Source of the DNA: Serratia proteamaculans
GTDB taxonomy: Bacteria; Pseudomonadota; Gammaproteobacteria; Enterobacterales; Enterobacteriaceae
Direction of reading: 5' to 3'
DNA: 64,000 nt
NCBI RefSeq assembly: GCF_013337185.1
Contig: NZ_SWDE01000001.1
Span: 1,612,001 to 1,676,000, forward strand
Part shown: positions 41,678 through 50,994 of the stretch, one piece after another
Layout: every line of letters begins with the position of its first letter
How positions within the stretch are numbered: position 1 is the stretch's first letter
Program-made: the position numbers and the translations under genes
Notes under the pieces: model-generated
The model's input: the letters and a program-made list of their open reading frames with translations, nothing else
The model's database searches: none
Told to the model about the DNA's origin: nothing

Positions 41678-43257
41678 CAGTCGATCACCCTGCCCTTGAA
41701 GGCGAACAGTCCCTGAGGACGTTTTTGAATAAACAGCACGATCAGCGCCAGGATCAGGATTTTGCCCAATACAGCACCTATCTGCGGTTCAAGAATTTTA
41801 TTGAGAATACCGAGGCCAAAGGCCGCCACCACGGTCCCGGCCAACTGGCCGACGCCACCGAGCACCACCACCAGGAACGAGTCGATGATATAACCCTGAC
41901 CCAGCTCCGGCCCGACGTTGCCCAGCTGCGACAGCGCCACTCCGCCCAGCCCGGCAATGCCGGAACCCAGGCCGAACGCCAGCATATCGACGCGGCCGGT
42001 GGGGACGCCGCAGCAGGCGGCCATAGCGCGGTTTTGCGTCACGGCGCGCACGTTCATACCCAGGCGGGTTTTATTTAGCAGCAACCAGGTGAGTACCAAC
42101 ACCAGCACTACGAACAGGATCACCGCGATACGGTTCCACGGCAGCACCAGATTGGGCAGTAACTGAATGCCGCCTGACAGCCAGGCCGGGTTGGCGACCT
42201 CCACGTTTTGCGCGCCAAATAACACCCGAACCAATTGGATCAGCACCAGACTGATACCCCAGGTCGCCAGCAGGGTTTCCAGCGGCCGCCCATACAGATG
42301 GCGGATCACCGTGCGCTCCAGCGCCATGCCAATGCAGGCGGTGATGGTGAACGCCACCGGCAACGCCACCAGCGGATACAACGCCAGCCACTGCGGCGCA
42401 AACTGCTGAAACAATCCCTGCACCAGATAGGCCGAGTAGGCACCGAGCATCAGCATTTCGCCGTGCGCCATGTTGATCACCCCCAGCAGGCCGTAGGTGA
42501 TCGCCAGTCCGAGCGCCGCCAACAGTAAGATCGAGCCGAGCGACAGGCCGGTAAACGCCTGGCCAATCAGGTCGCCAATCATCAGCCGGTGTTTGACGCT
42601 GGCCAGGCTTTTCAGCGCTTCGGCGCGCACGGCAGCGTCCGGTTCATGGGCGGCATCGGTCAATGCCTGCAATCGCGTCTGGGTTTCCGCTGCCCCCGAA
42701 CTGCCGAGCAACCGCACCGCATTGAGGCGCACTTTGGCATCGGCGTCGGTCAGTTGCAGATTGGCCAGCGCGATGCTCAGCGCCTCATGCACCCGGCTGT
42801 CTTTTTCCTGCGCCAGGCGTTGGGTCAACAGCGGTAATTGATCGTTTTGCGCCTCCTGCTGCAGGGCCTGCGCCGCCTGTAAACGCAGCGCCGGATCTTC
42901 ACTGACCAGCCGGTGGGCCGACAGCGCGTTGGCAATCAGGATCCGCAGCCGGTTATTCAGCCACAGCTTCTTTGGCGTACCGACCGGGGCAGCACTGCCT
43001 TCCAGCGGCTGGTAACGATCGCCCTGCTGGATAAAGGCATGTTTGGCCTCGTCGATCACCACGCTTTCCTGCTTTAACGCCTGCAGTAACGGCAAGCGCG
43101 TAGCATCCGGCGCAGTCGCCCACGCCTGCAATAATTTGGCCTGCTGCGTACGGTTGGCCGCAGCAAAGTCATCGGCCGGCCCCGCCTGCGCGAACATGGG
43201 CAGGCAGCACAGCAGCCAAAGCCAGCGTCGGAAATGAAAGAAAAATGGGAGTTGCAT
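41677..43257 (-). CDS. urtB: Urea ABC transporter permease UrtB with periplasmic N-terminal extension
   Basis: 526 residues. A signal sequence (residues 1-25, ending MFAQA) is followed by a ~200-residue periplasmic region of helical HEAT-like repeats (LLTQRLAQEKDSRVHEALSIALANLQL, DAKVRLNAVRLLGSSG), then the LivH-type permease domain (GLSLGSILLLAALGLAITYGLLGVINMAHGEMLMLGAY). The extension is a known variant of gammaproteobacterial UrtB; its role is unclear. A GC hairpin separates it from urtA. Confidence 0.93.
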   Translation of the reverse strand: MQLPFFFHFRRWLWLLCCLPMFAQAGPADDFAAANRTQQAKLLQAWATAPDATRLPLLQALKQESVVIDEAKHAFIQQGDRYQPLEGSAAPVGTPKKLWLNNRLRILIANALSAHRLVSEDPALRLQAAQALQQEAQNDQLPLLTQRLAQEKDSRVHEALSIALANLQLTDADAKVRLNAVRLLGSSGAAETQTRLQALTDAAHEPDAAVRAEALKSLASVKHRLMIGDLIGQAFTGLSLGSILLLAALGLAITYGLLGVINMAHGEMLMLGAYSAYLVQGLFQQFAPQWLALYPLVALPVAFTITACIGMALERTVIRHLYGRPLETLLATWGISLVLIQLVRVLFGAQNVEVANPAWLSGGIQLLPNLVLPWNRIAVILFVVLVLVLTWLLLNKTRLGMNVRAVTQNRAMAACCGVPTGRVDMLAFGLGSGIAGLGGVALSQLGNVGPELGQGYIIDSFLVVVLGGVGQLAGTVVAAFGLGILNKILEPQIGAVLGKILILALIVLFIQKRPQGLFAFKGRVID

Positions 43258-43275
43258 CGGCAGCCTCTTCTGTAA

Positions 43276-43295
43276 GGGCCGGGCATGCCCGGCCC
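43276..43295 (-). promoter_or_regulatory. Intercistronic hairpin between urtA and urtB
   Basis: GGGCCGGGCATGCCCGGCCC is a perfect 20-bp palindrome lying 13 bases after the urtA stop. No U-run follows. It should stabilise the urtA 3' end or partly terminate, giving more binding protein than permease. Confidence 0.6.
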
Positions 43296-43308
43296 ATGGA
43301 TTGCGGTG

Positions 43309-44577
43309 TTACTTACCGCCTTTTACCGGGCTTTCCGACTTTTTGTCGTTGCCGGCAATGTACGGGCTCCACGGCTGGGCGCGTACCGGAGCATCGGTTT
43401 GCCACACCACGTTGAACTGGCCGTTGCCTTCAATTTCGCCAATCATCACCGGTTTGTGCAGATGGTGGTTGGTGGCATCCATGGTTAGGGTAAAGCCCGA
43501 CGGTGCGGCAAAGGTCTGCCCGGCCATCGCCGCGCGCACCTTGTCAACGTCCGTGGTACCGGCCTTCTCGACCGCCTGCGCCCACATATGGATGCCGACA
43601 TAGGTGGCTTCCATCGGGTCATTGGTCACTGCGGTGGCGTAGTTCGGCAGGTTGTGCGCCTTGGCATAGGCCCGCCATTCGCTGACGAACTGCTTGTTGG
43701 TCGGGTTATCCACCGATTCGAAGTAGTTCCAGGCCGCCAGGTTACCCACCAGCGGTTTGGTGTCGATGCCGCGCAGCTCTTCTTCTCCTACCGAGAAGGC
43801 GATCACCGGCACATCGGTGGCCTTGATGCCCTGATTGGCCAGCTCTTTGTAGAACGGCACGTTGGAGTCACCGTTGATGGTGGAGATCACCGCCGTTTTG
43901 CCACCGGCGGAGAATTTCTTGATGTTGGCGACAATGGTCTGGTAGTCGCTGTAGCCAAACGGCGTATAGACCTCTTCGATGTCTTTATCCTGAATGCCTT
44001 TCGAGTGCAGGAAAGCACGCAAGATCTTGTTGGTGGTACGCGGGTAAACGTAGTCGGTGCCCAGCAGGAAGAAGCGTTTCGCCGATCCGCCGTCTTCGCT
44101 CAGCAGGTATTCCACCGCCGGGATCGCCTGCTGATTAGGCGCCGCACCGGTATAGAACACATTGGGCGACATCTCTTCCCCTTCGTACTGCACCGGGTAG
44201 AACAGCAAGCCGTTCAGTTCTTCAAACACCGGCAACACGGATTTACGCGATACCGAAGTCCAGCAGCCAAACACCGCCGCCACCTTGTCCTGGCTCAGCA
44301 ACTGACGCGCCTTTTCGGCGAACAGCGGCCAGTTGGAGGCCGGGTCCACCACCACCGGCTCGAGTTTTTTACCCAATACGCCACCCTTGGCGTTGATGTC
44401 ATCAATGGTCATCAGCGCCACGTCTTTAAGCGGCGTTTCAGAAATAGCCATGGTGCCGGACAGTGAACTCAGGATGCCGACCTTGATGGTATCGGCGGCC
44501 TGCACGCCCCAGGCCATGCCCATGCCGATCATGGTGGCGGACAGCGCGAAAGCTTTTATAAAGTGACGACGTTGCAT
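43309..44577 (-). CDS. urtA: Urea ABC transporter substrate-binding protein UrtA
   Basis: 422 residues. The N-terminus MQRRHFIKAFALSATMIGMG has RRHFIK, a Tat-like signal, with cleavage near VQA. The mature protein is of the leucine-binding type, and the segments VGILSSLSGTMAISETPLKD, FGCWTSVSRKSVLPVFEE, and GLLFYPVQYEGEE are typical of UrtA and FmdD (urea/amide binding proteins). It captures urea in the periplasm with high affinity. Genetic context with urtBCDE, urea carboxylase and allophanate hydrolase favours urea over short-chain amides. Confidence 0.94.
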   Translation of the reverse strand: MQRRHFIKAFALSATMIGMGMAWGVQAADTIKVGILSSLSGTMAISETPLKDVALMTIDDINAKGGVLGKKLEPVVVDPASNWPLFAEKARQLLSQDKVAAVFGCWTSVSRKSVLPVFEELNGLLFYPVQYEGEEMSPNVFYTGAAPNQQAIPAVEYLLSEDGGSAKRFFLLGTDYVYPRTTNKILRAFLHSKGIQDKDIEEVYTPFGYSDYQTIVANIKKFSAGGKTAVISTINGDSNVPFYKELANQGIKATDVPVIAFSVGEEELRGIDTKPLVGNLAAWNYFESVDNPTNKQFVSEWRAYAKAHNLPNYATAVTNDPMEATYVGIHMWAQAVEKAGTTDVDKVRAAMAGQTFAAPSGFTLTMDATNHHLHKPVMIGEIEGNGQFNVVWQTDAPVRAQPWSPYIAGNDKKSESPVKGGK

Positions 44578-44621
44578 ATTTCAAACTCCTGATGTGTGTT
44601 GGAAAACAGGTTCAGAAAAAC

Positions 44622-45332
44622 TCACGTGAGACTGTCTGGTGGCTGAAGCCGCGCTTGATGCAACATATGCAGGGTTATTTTTCTGACCTCAGCCTTACTG
44701 ACGGCGATATGGTTACTGAGTAGCGTTTGCGCCTCCCCGGTTTGCTGTTGCAGGATCGCCCGCAAAATGGCGGCGTGTTCGTTATAGGTCGCCTCTACCC
44801 GGCTGCCCTGGGTAAAGTCCAGCCGACGAATAATGCGAATTTTCTCGGTCAGCTCGCGATGAATGCGTGCCATTTCACCGTTGCCCGCCGCCGCCACCAG
44901 CGCCATATGGAACTGTTCGTCGTGCAGCGAGACGGTTTTGCCGTCTTCCAGCCGTGGCTCGTCGATCCAGAAACTGCCGAGCGCCTCCAGTTGCAACGGC
45001 ACTTCATCCATTGGCCGCGCGCACAGCCGTTTAACCGCCTCACACTCCAGTACGATGCGCAGGTCATACAGCTCCTCGAAGTAGGCAAAATCGAACGGCC
45101 GTACCTGCCAACCACTGCGAAAATGCACTTCGACGTAGCCCTCGCGCTCCAGCCAAAACAGTGCCTGACGCACCGGCGTACGGCTGACGTCCATGCGCAG
45201 CGCCACTTCGTTTTCGCTAAAGCGATCGCCCGGCAGCAGTTGAAAATCAAAAATGTCGTCCTTAAGCTGCAGATAGATACGCTCCGCCAGCCCCTCCGGC
45301 CGCGCCTTGCTGCGGTTATTGGTGATTTGCAT
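44622..45332 (-). CDS. GntR-family (FadR/FCD subfamily) regulator within the urea operon
   Basis: 236 residues. An N-terminal winged HTH (GLAERIYLQLKDDIFDFQLLPGDRFSENEVALRMDVSRTPVRQALFWLEREGYVEV) is followed by an all-helical FCD domain with the metal/ligand residues in DLRIVLECEAV, HDEQFHMALVAAAGNG and YNEHAAILRAI. Position between urea carboxylase and urtA, with 51- and 44-base spacers, suggests it is co-transcribed and senses urea, allophanate or a related metabolite. GAGAGGA precedes its ATG. Ligand unknown. Confidence 0.88.
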   Translation of the reverse strand: MQITNNRSKARPEGLAERIYLQLKDDIFDFQLLPGDRFSENEVALRMDVSRTPVRQALFWLEREGYVEVHFRSGWQVRPFDFAYFEELYDLRIVLECEAVKRLCARPMDEVPLQLEALGSFWIDEPRLEDGKTVSLHDEQFHMALVAAAGNGEMARIHRELTEKIRIIRRLDFTQGSRVEATYNEHAAILRAILQQQTGEAQTLLSNHIAVSKAEVRKITLHMLHQARLQPPDSLT

Positions 45333-45347
45333 CGCATTCCTCTCTGC

Positions 45348-45367
45348 GGGCGCAGCCTGCCGCGCCC
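45348..45367 (-). promoter_or_regulatory. Hairpin between urea carboxylase and gntR genes
   Basis: Stem GGGCGC (45348-45353) and GCGCCC (45362-45367), 8-base loop. It sits 16 bases after the carboxylase stop and may lower read-through to gntR and urt genes. Confidence 0.4.
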
Positions 45368-45383
45368 AGACAATTAAACAGGG

Positions 45384-48300
45384 TTAACTGGCGTGCTCCA
45401 GCCACAGCAGGGCGTCACCCGGCCCGACAGGCCGCCCCTGCTGACAACTGATGCGCTTGATGATCCCGGCGCGCGGCGCGGTGACCGCCAGCTCCATTTT
45501 CATTGCCTCGACCACGATCAACGGCTGGCCGGCTTCGACCTGCTGCCCCGGCTCCACCAGAATTTTCCACACGCTGCCGTTCAGGTCGGCGCTGACCAGA
45601 TAGCCATCAACCTCTTCTTCATCATCCTGTGGCGGCAGCAACTGGGCCTCTGCATCGCCCTCTTCTTCCTGCCAGCGCGTCACCTCATGGCTGAACGCCT
45701 GCTGCTGGCGCTGCTGGAAGGCGCTGATGTCTTCGGCGTTGTCCGCCAGGAAACGACTGTATTGGGCAAAATCAAACTCGCTGTCCTCAATGCGGACCTG
45801 CGCGCGCCCTTCGCGGAACGCCTCGCGCTGCTCATCCAGCTCCTGTTCGCTGACCGGATAGAAACGCACCTGATCAAAGAAGTGCAGCAGCCAGGGCTCA
45901 CCGGCGCTGAACTGCGGGTTCTTGAGGAATTTGTTCCAGATAGGTAATGTGCGCCCGACCAACTGGTAGCCCCCCGGTGAGTCCATGCCATAGATGCACA
46001 TGTACATGCCACCGATGCCGACCGTGCCTTCTGCGGTATGGGTGCGGGCCGGGTTATATTTGGAACTGAGTAGCCGGTGACGCGGGTCAATCGGCACCGC
46101 GCAGGGTGCGCCGAGGTAAACATCGCCCAGCCCGAGGATCAGGTAGCTGGCATCAAAGATGATGTCGCGCACCTGCTCACGCGTGCTGAGCCCGTTGATA
46201 CGTTGAATAAAATCGACGTTGTTCGGCAACCAGGGTGCGGACGAACGCACCGTCTGTTGATAGCGTTCCACCGCCCCCAGGGTGGCGGAGTCTTCAAACG
46301 CCATCGGCAGGTAAACCGTGCGCGTCGGCACCTTCAGTTGGCTGACATCGCCCAGCGCCTGTTCACGCGCCAGCAGGCGCGCCAATAAATCGGCCTGGCT
46401 CAGAACGCGGCTGTCGTAGCGGATCTGCAGCGATCGCACGCCGGGTGCCAATTCTTCGACGCCGGGGATCGCGTCCTGCCTGAGCGACTGCATCAGCAGA
46501 TGAATGCGTAACCGCAGCGCCAGATCGAGCACGTTGTCGCCATACTCCAGCAAGATGTAGCCGTCACCGGCCTGGCGATAGACTACCGCCGGGCGGCTGT
46601 CGGTCGCCGGCAGTGCCGCCAGGATAGCGGCAGACACCGTGGCACCCGGCATCAGATCCGGTGCCGGCAAGGTGATGGCCTTCACCGCCGCCAGCGCTTC
46701 GATGCTGCCAAGCTGCGCCTGTTCCAGCGATTGCGCCTGTTTGAAGCCGATCGGATGGAAGCGAATGCGATCGCCCGGTTTCACCTGACCGACCTTCCAC
46801 AGCTCGGCCCTGGCGATAGTCACCGGGCAGACAAAGCCACCCAGGCTCGGCCCGTCGCGGGTGAGGATCACCGGGAAATCGCCGGTGAAGTTAATCGCAC
46901 CGATGGCGTATTCACAGTCGTGTACGTTGGACGGATGCAGCCCGGCCTCTCCGCCGTCCTGCCGTGCCCACTCCGGCTTTGGCCCGGACAGGCGTACACC
47001 CAACCGGTTGGAGTTGTAATGCACCTGCCATTCGGCGGCGAAGAAACTGTCGATCGACTCCGGGGTAAAGAAGTCCGGTGCGCCGTGCGGCCCATACAGC
47101 ACGCCGATGTTCCACAGGTTGCCGTACTCTGGGATCAGGCTTTCATCCATTGCCTGCGGCGCGGCAACCGGTGCCGGCGTGGTGGTAGCGGCCAACGCCG
47201 GTTGCGACACCGCCAGCATATCCGCCACCCGCAGAGTACGCCCGGCGTGACCGCCAAACTGCCCCAGGGCAAAGGTCGAACGGCTACCCAGATACACCGG
47301 CACATCAAAACCGTTTCGCACCGCCAGATAGCTACGGCACCCGTGCCGGGCGCGGCCCATCGTCAGTGTCTGCCCAGCCCGAACCGCTATCGGTTGCCAA
47401 TATGCCAGCGCTTCGCCATCCAAATCCGCCGGGCAGTCCGCACCGGTTAACGCAATAATGGCGTCGCAATGAAAACGCAGGGTCGGCCCCTGCAGGGTAA
47501 ACTCCAGCCCGGCGGCGCTGGGGTGGTTGCCGACAATGCGGTTGGCCAGCCGGAAAGCGAAGTCGTCCATCGGCCCGGACGGCGGCACGCCGATATCCCA
47601 ATAACCGACACGGCCCGGGTAATCCTGCACGCTGCTGTAAGTGCCCGGTTGCAGCACTTCGATACTGCTGGGTTGGAAGTGGAAGCTGTCCAGCATGCGG
47701 GTCCAGACGCTGCCGGTCTGGAACTCCGTGGTGGCAATCACCTGCCGCAGGTAATCGAGATTCGTCGCGATGCCGTGCAGCCGAGTCGCATCCAGCGCCT
47801 GGCGCATTTTCTCCAGCGCCTGTTGGCGATCCTCACCGTGGACTATCAGCTTGGCGATCATCGGGTCGTAAAATGCCGACACTTCACTGCCGGTGGCGAC
47901 CCAACCGTCCACCCGCACCCCATCCGGGAAATGCACCTCGGTCAATACGCCCGGGCTGGGCTGGAAGTTCTTCAGCGGATCTTCGGCATAAATACGCACC
48001 TCAATCGACGCTCCCTGCGGCGGGCGTTGCAGCGCCGCCCAGTCCAGCGCGTCCCCCGCCGCCACCTGCAACATGCATTCGATCAAGTCCAGCCCGGTAA
48101 CCATCTCGGTCACAGGATGCTCCACCTGCAGGCGAGTATTGACCTCGAGGAAATAAAACTCGTCGCGCGCGTCGTCGTAGATAAATTCCACGGTACCGGC
48201 GCTGCGATAATTAACCGACGCCCCCAGTGCTACCGCCGCCTGATGCAGCGCCTGACGGGTAGCCGCAGGCAGGTTGGGTGCCGGGGTCTCTTCCACCACT

Positions 48301-49007
48301 TTTTGGTTGCGACGTTGCAATGAGCAGTCACGCTCGCCGAGCGCCACCACCCAGCCCTGACCGTCGCCAAAGATCTGCACTTCGACATGACGCGCCTGAT
48401 CGACAAAGCGCTCGATAAAGGCCCCAGAGTCGCGGAAAAACTGCTCACCCAGCCGTTTCACGCTGTCGTAGGCATCGCGCAGTGCGGCTTCGTCATCGCA
48501 GCGCGTCAGGCCGATACCGCCACCCCCGGCGGTGCTTTTCAACATCACCGGGTAGCCAATCTGTCTGGCGGCGTTGACCGCCTGTTCAACGCTGTCCAGC
48601 AGGCCGGTACCCGGCGTCATCGGCACCTGCGCCAGTGCCGCCAGCTCACGCGCCCGGTGTTTCAGGCCGAACTCGCGAATTTGTGCCGCCGTCGGGCCGA
48701 TAAAAGCGATGCCTGCTGCTTCGCAGGCATCGGCAAACTCAGCGCTCTCGGAAAGGAAGCCGTAACCGGGATAGATCGCCTGTGCACCGGTTTCTGCCGC
48801 CGCCGCCAGGATCTTGTCGATACACAGGTAGCTGTCGCCGGCCTTTTCACCGCCCAGCGCCACCGCCAAATCGGCTTCGGTGACGTGCGGTGCATTGCGA
48901 TCGGCGTCGGAATAAACCGCTACGCTGGTCACCCCCAGGCGTTTCAGGGTGCGGATGGCGCGGCAGGCAATTTCGCCACGGTTGGCAATGAGTACGGTAG
49001 AAAACAT
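45384..49007 (-). CDS. uca: Urea carboxylase
   Basis: 1207 residues from the ATG at 49007 (AAGGGGG at 7 bases; a TTG six bases upstream is less likely). Domains in order: biotin carboxylase (1-~450; LKSTAGGGGIGLTR glycine loop, MIAKLIVHGED), an AHS2/KipA-type carboxyltransferase domain (~455-770), an AHS1/KipI-type domain (~790-1010), a linker, and a biotinyl domain with biotin Lys1170 in EAMKMEL. It converts urea, ATP and bicarbonate to allophanate. Some enzymes of this family prefer guanidine; here the UrtABCDE transporter and absence of carboxyguanidine deiminase genes favour urea. It starts 2 bases after the allophanate hydrolase stop. Confidence 0.95.
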   Translation of the reverse strand: MFSTVLIANRGEIACRAIRTLKRLGVTSVAVYSDADRNAPHVTEADLAVALGGEKAGDSYLCIDKILAAAAETGAQAIYPGYGFLSESAEFADACEAAGIAFIGPTAAQIREFGLKHRARELAALAQVPMTPGTGLLDSVEQAVNAARQIGYPVMLKSTAGGGGIGLTRCDDEAALRDAYDSVKRLGEQFFRDSGAFIERFVDQARHVEVQIFGDGQGWVVALGERDCSLQRRNQKVVEETPAPNLPAATRQALHQAAVALGASVNYRSAGTVEFIYDDARDEFYFLEVNTRLQVEHPVTEMVTGLDLIECMLQVAAGDALDWAALQRPPQGASIEVRIYAEDPLKNFQPSPGVLTEVHFPDGVRVDGWVATGSEVSAFYDPMIAKLIVHGEDRQQALEKMRQALDATRLHGIATNLDYLRQVIATTEFQTGSVWTRMLDSFHFQPSSIEVLQPGTYSSVQDYPGRVGYWDIGVPPSGPMDDFAFRLANRIVGNHPSAAGLEFTLQGPTLRFHCDAIIALTGADCPADLDGEALAYWQPIAVRAGQTLTMGRARHGCRSYLAVRNGFDVPVYLGSRSTFALGQFGGHAGRTLRVADMLAVSQPALAATTTPAPVAAPQAMDESLIPEYGNLWNIGVLYGPHGAPDFFTPESIDSFFAAEWQVHYNSNRLGVRLSGPKPEWARQDGGEAGLHPSNVHDCEYAIGAINFTGDFPVILTRDGPSLGGFVCPVTIARAELWKVGQVKPGDRIRFHPIGFKQAQSLEQAQLGSIEALAAVKAITLPAPDLMPGATVSAAILAALPATDSRPAVVYRQAGDGYILLEYGDNVLDLALRLRIHLLMQSLRQDAIPGVEELAPGVRSLQIRYDSRVLSQADLLARLLAREQALGDVSQLKVPTRTVYLPMAFEDSATLGAVERYQQTVRSSAPWLPNNVDFIQRINGLSTREQVRDIIFDASYLILGLGDVYLGAPCAVPIDPRHRLLSSKYNPARTHTAEGTVGIGGMYMCIYGMDSPGGYQLVGRTLPIWNKFLKNPQFSAGEPWLLHFFDQVRFYPVSEQELDEQREAFREGRAQVRIEDSEFDFAQYSRFLADNAEDISAFQQRQQQAFSHEVTRWQEEEGDAEAQLLPPQDDEEEVDGYLVSADLNGSVWKILVEPGQQVEAGQPLIVVEAMKMELAVTAPRAGIIKRISCQQGRPVGPGDALLWLEHAS

Positions 49008-49009
49008 GA

Positions 49010-50839
49010 TCAAGCCCCCTTCAGGCTGGCGACATAGTTACGCCAGCCGCCAAATTCAGTGATATCCGTGGCACCCTGCAGCGCCCAGGGTTCGCAGATA
49101 AAGCCTTTCACCCGGCGACCATCCGCCAGTAACAGCGTGCCGATACCCAGCGGCGCCGGGATCTCCGCCACCAATTCGCCAAAACGTGCCAGCGGGATTT
49201 CCCACAGTTCCACGCTGATTGCCGCCCCCTGCTCGGTTTTGACCAGCCCCGGCTTTGGCGGCTGGCTATTAGCCAGCGCATACAGCCGGTAGCACGGCGC
49301 TGTGGTGGTTTGCTCCAGTAAAATCGCGGCACGCTGCGTAAGCTGGAAATTCAGCGGCATTCCGCTGAGGTGAGCGCCGACCACCGCCACCTGCACGTGC
49401 TGAGCCGACGGCGTCAGAGCATTCAACGGCGGCAGTGGGCGGCCGGTGGCGCCAAGCGGCAGATCCTGCGCCTGTTGCCAGCGCAGGCCGAAGGCGGCCA
49501 GCGCCCGATCGTGCCAGGCCGGGGCAACCAGCGTGATACCGGCAGGCAGGCCGTCGTCACGCATCGGCGCAGGCAGTGCCAGCGCGCTCAGATCGGCCAG
49601 GTTGGTGAAATTGGTGTAGGTGCCAAACTGTGAGTTGAACAACACCGGCTCCTGCTCCATTTCCGCCAGGGTGCGAATGGTCGGCGAGGTCGGCACCACC
49701 AGTGCGTCGAAGGGAGCCAGTCGTTGTTCAATCTGCCGCGCCAACTCGGCACGCAGATATTCCGCTTTGTAGGCGTCGCAGGCGCTGTACTTCAGGCCGT
49801 TATTGACGATGCCGCGCACCACCGGATTAATCGCCTGCGGGTTGGTACTCAGCATTTTTTCAACCGCCACGGTGCGTTCCGCCACCCAGGGGCCGTAATA
49901 GAGCTGCTCTGCCAGTACGCGGAACGGGGTAAAATCGAGGGTTTCCAGCGTTACGCCGCAGCTTTGCAACTGCTCCAGCGCCCGTTGAAAGGCCAGCTCG
50001 GCCTGTGTATCGCCGAAAAACTCGAGCTGCGCAGGTACCGCAAAGCGGGGGGCCGCGGGGAGACTCGCCGGGGCGGTATGGGGATTGATGCGGGAATAGG
50101 CATCTGCCGGGTCATAGCCACCCGCCAGTTCGGCCACCAGCGCGGCATCCGCCACCGTCAGGGCGAATACCGACACCGTGTCATTGAGCCGACAGGCGGG
50201 AACCACGCCACGGTTCGACAGCCACCCCTTGGTCGGTTTCAGGCCGACAATATTGTTGAATCCAGCCGGAACGCGCCCTGAACCGGCGGTATCGGTGCCC
50301 AATGAAAACGGCGTCAGGCCGCGCGCCACCACCGAGGCCGAGCCTGAGCTGGAGCCGCCGCTGACGTAGCGACTGTCGAAACTGTTCACTACCGCGCCGT
50401 GCGGCGAGCGGGTGCCTACCAGGCCGGTAGCGAACTGATCGAGATTGGTTTTACCGATCACCAGCGCACCGGCGGCGCGCAGATTGGCAACCACGGTGGC
50501 GTCCGTCGCCGCCTGATAGGCAAACTCCGGGCAAGCGGCGGTCGTCGGCCAACCGCCGACATCAATATTGTCTTTGACCGCAAAAGGCACGCCAAACAGC
50601 GGCAGGCGGCTGATGTCCCCGGCGACGGCTTCAAGCCGTTGGGCCAGTTGTTGGTACTGCGCCTCCAGTTGTGCAGCGCTGGCCAGATACAGCCAGGCAT
50701 TGTCATCGGCGGGTAAATTGGCCAACAAGGCAACCAGCGTGGCACGCACGCAGGCCATGCGCTCGCCGGCCGGGCGGGTATGATAATGGTGCTGCCATTC
50801 GCTAAGGGTGAAGCCGCGTAGGCTAACGGACTGAGTCAT
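49010..50839 (-). CDS. atzF: Allophanate hydrolase
   Basis: 609 residues. The amidase-signature domain (1-~450) has Lys89 in GVPFAVKDNIDV, the Ser cluster at 163-165 in GGSSSGSASV, and nucleophile Ser187 in GTDTAGSGRVPAG, i.e. the Ser-cisSer-Lys triad. The C-terminal ~140 residues (AVVGAHLSGMPLNFQLT onward) form the second domain typical of AtzF/DUR1 that completes decarboxylation. It hydrolyses allophanate to ammonia and CO2. The ATG at 50839 gives the usual N-terminus; the longer open frame would start upstream of the sigma-54 promoter. It is the first gene of the urea operon. Confidence 0.94.
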   Translation of the reverse strand: MTQSVSLRGFTLSEWQHHYHTRPAGERMACVRATLVALLANLPADDNAWLYLASAAQLEAQYQQLAQRLEAVAGDISRLPLFGVPFAVKDNIDVGGWPTTAACPEFAYQAATDATVVANLRAAGALVIGKTNLDQFATGLVGTRSPHGAVVNSFDSRYVSGGSSSGSASVVARGLTPFSLGTDTAGSGRVPAGFNNIVGLKPTKGWLSNRGVVPACRLNDTVSVFALTVADAALVAELAGGYDPADAYSRINPHTAPASLPAAPRFAVPAQLEFFGDTQAELAFQRALEQLQSCGVTLETLDFTPFRVLAEQLYYGPWVAERTVAVEKMLSTNPQAINPVVRGIVNNGLKYSACDAYKAEYLRAELARQIEQRLAPFDALVVPTSPTIRTLAEMEQEPVLFNSQFGTYTNFTNLADLSALALPAPMRDDGLPAGITLVAPAWHDRALAAFGLRWQQAQDLPLGATGRPLPPLNALTPSAQHVQVAVVGAHLSGMPLNFQLTQRAAILLEQTTTAPCYRLYALANSQPPKPGLVKTEQGAAISVELWEIPLARFGELVAEIPAPLGIGTLLLADGRRVKGFICEPWALQGATDITEFGGWRNYVASLKGA

Positions 50840-50878
50840 CGGCAAAATTCCATCTGGTACACAAGATGGGATCCCTAC

Positions 50879-50894
50879 AGCAACCAGCGTGCCA
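50879..50894 (-). promoter_or_regulatory. Sigma-54 (RpoN) promoter of the urea operon
   Basis: On the minus strand TGGCACGCTGGTTGCT matches the sigma-54 consensus TGGCACG-N4-TTGCW at every defined position. The -12 GC falls at 50881-50880, predicting a start near 50868, about 29 bases before the allophanate hydrolase ATG. NtrC-like sites lie about 95 and 118 bases upstream of that start. Confidence 0.9.
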
Positions 50895-50955
50895 ATTTTT
50901 AATCGGCTGATTTCAATAAAATATAAGGAAAACTTATAGTAAAGCGGCAAAAATC

Positions 50956-50994
50956 TGCACCAGCCGTGGGCAACTGGCGAACAAAAAAGGTGCA
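50956..50994. promoter_or_regulatory. Two NtrC-like enhancer sites
   Basis: Site 1 (50956-50972) reads TGCACCAGCCGTGGGCA, 11 of 17 to the consensus TGCACCAAAATGGTGCA with a perfect left half. Site 2 (50978-50994) reads CGAACAAAAAAGGTGCA, 13 of 17 with a perfect right half. Centres are 22 bp apart (about two helical turns), on the same DNA face, at a normal enhancer distance from the sigma-54 promoter. Confidence 0.65.

Noticed and set aside
44621-44630. CTCACGTGAG palindrome before urtA as a regulator site
   Set aside because: It lies across the gntR stop codon and is only 10 bp; coding constraint can explain it.
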